Below are positions 8,186-13,602 of a stretch of DNA of 13,602 nt, piece after piece. Source of the DNA: Mycoemilia scoparia. Taxonomy: Eukaryota; Kickxellomycota; Kickxellomycetes; Kickxellales; Kickxellaceae. The stretch is taken from the NCBI GenBank assembly GCA_027575805.1, contig JANBPU010000391.1, positions 1-13,602 on the forward strand, read 5' to 3'. The notes below the pieces were generated by a model. That model was given only the letters and a program-made list of their open reading frames with translations, was not told the origin of the DNA and did not search any database. The translations under genes and the position numbers were made by a program. Each line of letters begins with the position of its first letter. Position 1 is the first letter of the stretch.

Positions 8186-9065
8186 TCAAATTAGGACTTT
8201 CAATTTGCTCTCCCACCTAGCCGCTGCTGTGGTGGGTTCTTGGGGAGCCAGGAAGAAAGGCCCTTATTTGACAATTCTAAATTTAGTGTATCCCATTCAT
8301 GTGGTTTTTCTCTATCAGGGCTTGCATGCGCACCAGCATCAACTTTAGTAATTGGAGAGAAGATCTGAGAGAGCGAGAGCGAGGGTCTTTCTGCATATAA
8401 ACAAGCCGCCTTGCTGTTCTATTAATACATACCAGATAGACAGCAATGGACTCCACACAATCTTCTAGTTTGGCTATATTTATCCAGGTTGTGGTACAAA
8501 GACCACCAGCCTCCAGGGAGTATGACAAGTAGCAACATTCTATTTTTGGATACACTGGAGCCCTCCCTCTCACACGATGGACTTTTTTCCATCCCACATA
8601 CAAGATAGCCCATACCGTCAAACCATTGTATATAGACACAGCCTCTCTCTAGCTGGTTATATTTGCTTGCATTCGCACGGCTCCCCGACTTGTGTGTGTA
8701 ATGAATGAAGGTGAGAAAGACCAGCAGCCACACATACATAATCTGAATGAAAGGTCTGCCTTTGTTGTTGGTGCTTATTGGACGAAGGCCATTCGCTTGA
8801 GGAGTTCCAAGAATAGCAGAATGGCATGGTGTGTAGCAATTCAAATTGGCGTAACAGTGTTTTGTGTCTCTCTCAGACAATAACCACGAGCTTGCCTCTC
8901 TCATTCGAATTCCGATTTCCTCACAAGATTCTTATAGCCACAATTACCACAACGCTGCTCCCAAAGCCTTACCTGCCTTTCTGGCTTGATGATGAGGGAA
9001 GGGAGAATCAAAATAATCATATTACTATTACTTACTGTTGATTTTGTATATGTAATACTACGTAC
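8186..9065. other. GC-richer intergenic block with no supported gene
   Basis: Composition here is visibly closer to that of the coding regions than to the AT-rich flanks. Frames of 160 codons (8904-8422, minus), 118 codons (8639-8283, minus) and 63-71 codons (plus) overlap one another and none shows a known domain. On the plus strand a GA-rich run (8354-8385), TATAAA (8396-8401) and a 28-codon frame (8446-8532) follow one another. A short stretch around 8755-8800 vaguely recalls the helix-turn-helix region of Tc1/mariner-type transposases, but only with a frameshift. A decayed mobile element or an untranslated exon are both possible. Confidence 0.45.
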
Positions 9066-9492
9066 GATTCTATCGATCTGTCAGAATATGTCTGCCTGTG
9101 AAGTTGGGATATAGAGATATAAAGAAAAAGAGAAGGAGAAATAGGTTAATTAATGGATATGATACACACCTAAAGTAGAAATAAGCAGGATTGATAGACA
9201 GAGATGAGATGAAAATCACAAAGACAGCTGAGAGGTGGTAGTGTGGGGTGGGAAGGATATGTGTGTGTGTGTGCCTGTTGGACGAGCAGTGTGTATACGG
9301 GATTATAAAGTAGAAAAAAGACTGCAGCATCCTTCTTTTCTACGCTACACTAGTTTGTGGTGTTCAGAAGAGAAACTAAATTTGTATGTATCTGCATACT
9401 AACTGAATTTCCAAACTTTGAAGCTTTCAATTGTTTTGAGTTGTGGAAATAGTGGTGGTTGTAGTGCTCTCAGCCAATCGGTCGATGAATGA
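9066..9492. other. Purine-rich intergenic sequence
   Basis: The plus strand is purine-rich at about 9105-9330 (again pyrimidine-rich on the minus strand), with a short TG tract at 9260-9272. The 86-codon minus-strand frame here is explained by that strand bias. No gene or RNA is seen. Confidence 0.55.
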
Positions 9493-9518
9493 GTGGTCCC
9501 TTATGAATAAGGAACTAC
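9493..9518. repeat. Compact 12-bp hairpin
   Basis: Positions 9493-9504 and 9507-9518 can pair over twelve positions with one C-A mismatch and one G-U wobble; the core CCTTAT/ATAAGG is perfect. The two central bases are GA, so the real loop would be a tetraloop UGAA. No U-tract follows. It could be a protein-binding palindrome or a folded RNA element. Confidence 0.5.
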
Positions 9519-9775
9519 ACTACAAGCAACCGCGATGGCGATTCTTCAGCTATTGTATTGTTATATGGAACCTTGAACTAGTCCACCAACAGCAATGGGG
9601 GTGGCTAATAACGATTTGATTTTCCCGAATAAGTCCAGATAAATAGATATGCAATTCTGCCAATCCTCTAGGTACTTTGTTATTGTAATGACACAATGTA
9701 TGCTGTGAATGTTACTAACACTTTAACCGACTAGTCACTCTTCTCGATCTCCGCACACATATACAATCAGGAAAT

Positions 9776-9823
9776 TTGTAAACAAACAACAATCTTTTTT
9801 CCGTTTTGTAAATTGTAAACAAA
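9776..9823. promoter_or_regulatory. Pair of forkhead-like sites (TTGTAAACAAA)
   Basis: The 11-mer TTGTAAACAAA occurs exactly at 9776-9786 and 9813-9823, spaced 37 bp start to start. Both contain GTAAACA, the core bound by forkhead transcription factors in fungi and animals. A partial third site, TTGTAAAC, lies near 10805. The nearest gene they could regulate is the Rab-GAP gene, whose start is 3.2 kb away, which is far for a fungus, so the target is uncertain. Confidence 0.4.
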
Positions 9824-10147
9824 TCGGGATTCACGTACAACAACATCTGTTGAAGTTACTTATGTGTATATTGGACAAGCCACAGGTTTGAAAGGCGACT
9901 ACGGGACTTCAGGTTCTGATATAATTCACCAAATATGTGGGTGTGTGTAACCAAGCCGCTATTATTTAATGCCACTGCTATTGGTAAAGCCGTTTCCCGA
10001 TTTATAGAAACTACTGGTTTCCTTCTTATTTATCTTTCTACCTCTCCTTCTTCTTCTCCAGCACAGCACAGAACAACACAACACAACATCTTCGATACCC
10101 ACTAGTCTTACTACCATAAAGAAAAATTATAAAATACTTTTCATAGA
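9824..10147. other. Intergenic sequence with CT-rich and CA-rich runs
   Basis: Contains a CT-rich run at about 10019-10061 followed by a CA-rich run of CACAG and ACACAAC units at 10061-10089. No gene, RNA or larger repeat is supported. Confidence 0.5.
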
Positions 10148-10157
10148 ACTTACCTTT
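10148..10157 (-). promoter_or_regulatory. Consensus 5' splice site on the minus strand (AAAG|GTAAGT)
   Basis: On the minus strand the sequence reads AAAG|GTAAGT, with the exon ending at 10154 and the intron beginning at 10153. It matches the donor of the intron found in the downstream gene (GTAAGT). With the sites at 10386 and 8973 it could mark a spliced leader of the Rab-GAP gene or a non-coding transcript. Confidence 0.3.
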
Positions 10158-10379
10158 GTTAAATATATAATATAACAATAATTTCTAATGTTTTGGTAAT
10201 GTTATTGATGTTTGTAACGATATTGTGCTTATATAAAGAATGAAAAAAGCAAGCTAAACTAAAATTTACTAAAAATATGTATGTGATATAAAGGAAGTAG
10301 AAACAAAAAAAGAATTGGTATTGATAACTATATTCCAGCGTATGTGGGACTATTATAAACCATTGGCACAAACGCACAA

Positions 10380-10389
10380 ACTCACCTAG
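10380..10389 (-). promoter_or_regulatory. Consensus 5' splice site on the minus strand (CTAG|GTGAGT)
   Basis: The minus strand reads CTAG|GTGAGT with the exon ending at 10386. A short frame starting at 10428 runs into it, reading MSFSCLICIFDKNLG before the junction. Whether that frame is translated is unknown. Confidence 0.3.
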
Positions 10390-10434
10390 ATTTTTATCAA
10401 AAATGCAAATAAGGCAACTGAAAGACATGGGTAT

Positions 10435-11208
10435 TTAGTTTAATGTGATCGTTTGGTTTGGTTTCCTTATTGGACTGATTTTTTTGATAATACCCATATG
10501 GACACTCGAGTACACACATACACATATACCCAGACACGCATAAAAATTTGAGCTGGATGGTGATAAAATAAAATCTAGCTATATTTAATTTTTTGCTATT
10601 CCTTTTGTCTTGATGAGGTTAATTTTTTGTACTCTCTTTTGAGCTGTTAAATGGTTGGGAATCATTGAGAGTATAGGTTAGATTTATGATGTAAATCAAT
10701 ACAATTGTTTATATATTTTAGATTCTCTTGAACAGTTATTATTTAAATAATGATAGTGATAGAAATAATTTGTAATAATAAGAACGAGTGTTGCTATCGA
10801 ATATGTTTGTAAACCTTTATGGAATTCGATTTCCTATTGTTATTGAAAGAAATTCTTGCTATATGGGAGATTATTTATAAGCAGGGAATGTTTACTAGTA
10901 AAACTGGACACCCTTCAAAAATAAACACTCATATAATGAAAAGATTCTAGCAACTTTAAAATTACATTGTTGCAACTAACTCATTAGCAAATACTATCAC
11001 AATAGATCATGTTTGAAATATCCATATTATATTAAAAGAAATGCCATGATGCATAGAACAATATTTGGAAATAAAGGATAAGAATAGAATTCATAATTTG
11101 TAAAAAAAGAAAATAGAGCAAAAATGAGAGAGGGCATATATAGATGTAAATATACAGAAAGTATCTTTATAATAGTCATATATAAACAACTCACAAACCA
11201 AAATATAC
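10435..11208. other. AT-rich 3' flank of the RING-like gene
   Basis: Strongly AT-rich, with a perfect 14-nt AT palindrome at 10738-10751 and the dispersed repeat copy at 10906-10934. It should include the 3' untranslated region of the minus-strand gene that ends at 11209, but I found no AATAAA on that strand close to the stop. No other gene is supported. Confidence 0.55.
10906..10934. repeat. Dispersed copy of the 8163-8191 repeat arm
   Basis: This 29-nt segment matches 8163-8191 at 25 of 29 positions, including the shared core CACCCTTCAAAAATAA. Similarity extends to the left as TAGTAAA, followed by a 2-nt length difference. Directly upstream is the palindrome TTTACTAGTAAA (10891-10902). It looks like one end of a repeated mobile element. 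Confidence 0.65.
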
Positions 11209-13181
11209 TTATAGTTCAATATTTGAAAGAATTTGGATTTCGACTTCGCTACTACTCAAAACAGGAGGAGGAGGAGGAGGAGGAGGAGCAGTAGTATTCA
11301 TTACCAATGTTATTTTTTCTTCCAAAATAAACAAAGTTCGATGAAGTCTAATCAAATCCTCCATCATTCCACCACTACCACGATCTGTTCTATTATTATA
11401 ACATTTATCCAACGAAAGTCCATAATAAAAAATACAATGCAAATGGAAATATTCCTTGCAACAAATGTCCTTTCCAAAATGTATATAATTCTGGTATTCT
11501 TCTACATTTTCTTGACACATTTTACAGCACTTTGTGATAAAATCATTGTTATCAAGATATTTGAAGGCAACCGTGTTGGCATGTTCAAAAGCAGAATCCA
11601 ATTCAGGAATGCTGTTGTCTTGGTGGGGGTTATCAATGTCATCATTATTATCTGTGTCAGCGGGAATGTCAGCATAAACCTGACCATTTCTACAAGTAAC
11701 AATATTGAACATCATCTCCCTTTCTGTATGATACTTGGTTGTTATACGATCAGTATATACAATACATGAAGCTGCGTAACAAGAAATTGGAATCACTTGG
11801 GTCATCTGTTGAGCAGATTGGTATACCAGTGCTGACCTAGACCTTACTCTATTATATGAAACAATAAAATTAGGAGGTAGTCTAATGACATTAAACTTTG
11901 TTGCTTTGTAAAGGCTAGAAATTTGACCTATTTCCAAATTTTCTAAATCATTGATGCCTTGCTGATTATTGTATACACCGTTGAGTATGTTGACGTAGTT
12001 AAGGTAGTTTCCATGAAAGTTGATTTTGTTGAACATACCCAAGACGCTAAATATTTTGGACAAAACATCGAAAGTGAAGCCATAGTTGTTGTGGTTTGGT
12101 CTTTTCATAAACATGGTAAAAGCATTGAAATCTCTTGGAACTGGTGGATATTCCAGTGCAGTTTTTACACCAAAATAGTTTTCATAAACACCACCAGGAC
12201 ATTGACCATTGGCTTGGTCAGTATAATTGGTGTTAGAGTAGTTATTGCTGGTGCTTCTGGCTCCTTGAGGTGTTATTTGAAACTGTTTAATACGAGTTTC
12301 TAATGGTCCATTAGATTTTAAATTTCCAAGCAACCAGCCATCAGCAGCAACTGTACCACTAAGCCCACTTCCTATACGATTCATCAAAACATCTTCAAAA
12401 ATATTTGATGAAGGCACATTATTAAGTACAACTAACTGTGATGCCAAGTAATCAATAGCTTCAAGGTAACCTATAATCCAATGGAAAAAATAATTGTTGA
12501 ATAGTGATTGATTTTGGTATCTGCAATTATAAATATAATGCAATTCTCTGACAGACAAAGGACCAATTGCATTGGCTAACCTATCATGCAGATTATGCAT
12601 TTCCAACAAATCATTTCTAGCTGTACTATTATAGCTATTGTGAACTTGTTGAAGCTGCCCTGAAGTTATGAAAGCTACAGTAGGCTGGTGCGTATCATTG
12701 GCTGCTGCTGTTGCTAGATAGGTTCGAATTTCTGTATCAAGATCCTGTTGTTGACTTAATAATCTCATAGTATTGTTTACAGTCGAGATTCCGTGGTGAC
12801 TATCATAATAATGTGGAAGTAGAGGTGGTTGATTTTGCTGCTGGTGTCCTTCTTGAACTCTAAACTGAGTATCCAATTCATATTCATCTGCTTGCCGACT
12901 CACACCAACATGAGCAACTTCCTCATCCTCGACATCTTGAGGACGATTTCTGTGTCTGGTTATTGCTTTTCGATATTTCACAACTATATATGAATAAAGT
13001 AGCATAAAATAGTGACTACTTTGTTAGTAAAAATGAACTACATACAAATACTTTGTTAAAGTAAATTAAACTTAAACTTACTATAGCGAATTATTAGTAC
13101 ACCATACATTACAATGGTGATTCCAAGAATAATACTGACTATTGCACCAGAATTACTTTCAATAGACAAGTTGGATCCCAT
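11209..13181 (-). CDS. Membrane-anchored protein with C-terminal RING-like cluster, 624 aa, two exons
   Basis: Exon 1 is 13181-13082 and exon 2 is 12983-11209; joined they give 625 codons including TAA, with an in-frame TAG 30 nt before the ATG. The N-terminus MGSNLS fits the N-myristoylation pattern MGxxxS. Residues 13-33 form one hydrophobic helix, followed by RYIVKYRKAITRHRNR, so the body should face the cytosol. Residues 50-470 match no family I know; they contain long Asn/Tyr/Phe-rich stretches. At 520-561 lies a cysteine/histidine cluster: Cys520-x2-Cys523, then CCKEYFHLHCI (541-551) and Cys561. This resembles RING-H2 spacing, but the fourth ligand is Glu544 and the eighth is absent. 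An eight-proline run follows at 600-607. A membrane-bound ubiquitin-ligase-like role is an inference; the cluster may instead be a non-catalytic zinc fold. If exon 1 is not used, a 598-residue protein would start at 13005. Confidence 0.8.
11265..11288 (-). repeat. Proline-codon triplet tract
   Basis: A (GGA)n run on the plus strand encodes eight consecutive prolines (residues 600-607) near the C-terminus of the RING-like protein. Proline runs of this kind bind profilin, SH3 or WW domains in many eukaryotic proteins; no partner can be named here. Confidence 0.8.
12984..13081 (-). other. Intron of the RING-like gene, 98 nt
   Basis: The donor is GTAAGT (13081-13076), the branch point is a perfect TACTAAC (13029-13023) and the acceptor is ATATAG ending at 12984, about 40 nt past the branch. 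The intron is in phase 1: exon 1 ends with A after 33 codons and exon 2 supplies TT, making Ile34. Removing it fuses an ATG-initiated hydrophobic segment in frame to the long exon, which is strong support for both. Confidence 0.88.
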
Positions 13182-13448
13182 TTTTGGATTGGATGAAGAA
13201 ATTACTATCTAGAATAAGTTGGAATTTCAATGAATGAGAGAAAAAAGAAAAAAAGGGATGGGATAGTTGAACTCTTGGGCCAGGAGTGGAAATATTAATA
13301 CTCGGTATAGCAAGAAATGGCTGAGTAAATTCCTCTAAATATTATGAAGATGGCTATCTTTTGAGATAATATAATCGTTTACAAAGAAATTTAAATGGTT
13401 ATTGAGATGAACAAAATAAAAACATTTATATAGTCAAAGTTCACAGAG
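13182..13448. other. Upstream region of the RING-like gene
   Basis: AT-rich. On the minus strand a CCAAT-like CATCCAATCC lies just upstream of the ATG and a T/C-rich run precedes it. No TATA box stands out and no gene is supported. Confidence 0.4.
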
Positions 13449-13555
13449 TTTTAAGCAAAATGGGGCCCCAGGAGTTGCATATCGGTTGGCCTGTGATTAG
13501 GCTTAAAAAAATCCGATAAAGTCGCATTCCTGGCTACCACACATTCAATCCCAGG
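13449..13555. repeat. Nested inverted-repeat structure, probable part of a dispersed element
   Basis: Pairs nest in order: CCAGGA (13468-13473) with TCCTGG (13528-13533), TGC (13476-13478) with GCA (13524-13526), TATCGG (13480-13485) with CCGATA (13513-13518), and GCCT (13489-13492) with AGGC (13499-13502). This makes an imperfect hairpin of about 66 nt with 19 paired positions. The palindrome TGGGGCCCCA abuts it at 13461-13470, and CCCAGG recurs at 13551-13555. A further pair, TTTTAAGC (13449-13456) and GCTTAAAA (13501-13508), overlaps it. It is GC-richer than its surroundings. I tested for a tRNA and found no proper B box or T arm. A transposon terminus, short interspersed element or structured RNA are the options. 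Confidence 0.55.
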
Positions 13556-13602
13556 TAAAACTTAACCAAATCATTATATTTATATGATAATAAATCAAAT
13601 AA

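Noticed and set aside
8422..8904. 160-codon minus-strand frame
   Set aside because: Length is notable, but Cys/Trp/Tyr content is high, no motif is recognisable and other frames on both strands are open in the same DNA. Kept only as part of the GC-richer block.
10159..10428. 89-codon minus-strand frame
   Set aside because: Rich in Phe/Ile/Tyr as expected from AT-rich DNA, and it is crossed by a consensus splice donor at 10386, so it is unlikely to be translated as written.
10738..10751. 14-nt palindrome ATTATTTAAATAAT
   Set aside because: Entirely A and T within very AT-rich DNA; expected by chance.
11233..11769. 178-codon plus-strand frame opposite the RING-like gene
   Set aside because: It is antisense to an exon supported by splicing and domain content; its Arg run is the reverse of the proline tract.
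13490..13555. Possible tRNA with TTCAATCCC as B box
   Set aside because: The T arm does not pair and the spacing to any A box is wrong; the nested inverted repeats explain the pairing better.

Overview
This window is eukaryotic and most likely comes from an early-diverging fungus, probably Mucoromycota. The evidence is a Gyp5/EVI5-type Rab GTPase-activating protein, one short (98 nt) intron with a GTAAGT donor and a perfect TACTAAC branch point, AT-rich intergenic DNA, and Asn/Ser/Thr/Gln/Asp-rich low-complexity coding sequence. The phylum is an inference from style; no marker gene fixes it. No rRNA, tRNA, CRISPR array or intact transposon was found.

Layout from left to right. (1) Positions 1-240 hold short palindromes and a degenerate array of CTACGT...GTAG units, including one 13/13 perfect inverted repeat. 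(2) 247-1098 (+) is an unrecognised 283-residue protein with an AATAAA signal about 80 nt past its stop. (3) 1099-1684 is a convergent 3' intergenic region. (4) 6598-1685 (-) is a single 1,637-residue open frame encoding a TBC-domain Rab-GAP with both catalytic fingers, a C-terminal coiled coil and long disordered acidic, Ser, Thr and Asn tracts. (5) 6599-11208 is a 4.6 kb stretch with no convincing protein gene. It begins as a C/T-rich leader (on the minus strand) with a (TG)14 microsatellite and contains a GC-richer block near 7800-9000, a fold-back repeat at 8076-8185 with a relative at 10906-10934, a pair of forkhead-like sites, a compact hairpin and three consensus 5' splice sites, all on the minus strand. 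(6) 13181-11209 (-) is a two-exon gene for a predicted 624-residue membrane-anchored protein with a possible N-myristoylation signal, one transmembrane helix and an incomplete C-terminal RING-like cluster. (7) The right edge (13449-13555) has a nested inverted-repeat structure that looks like part of a dispersed element.

The three protein genes do not form an obvious pathway. The TBC protein should act on Rab-controlled vesicle traffic, and the RING-like protein may be a membrane-bound ubiquitin-ligase-type factor, so both would work on endomembranes, but their proximity is not evidence of a shared role. The least ordinary items are the gene at 11209-13181, the fold-back repeat family, the right-edge hairpin and the possible spliced leader or non-coding transcript in the 4.6 kb gap.
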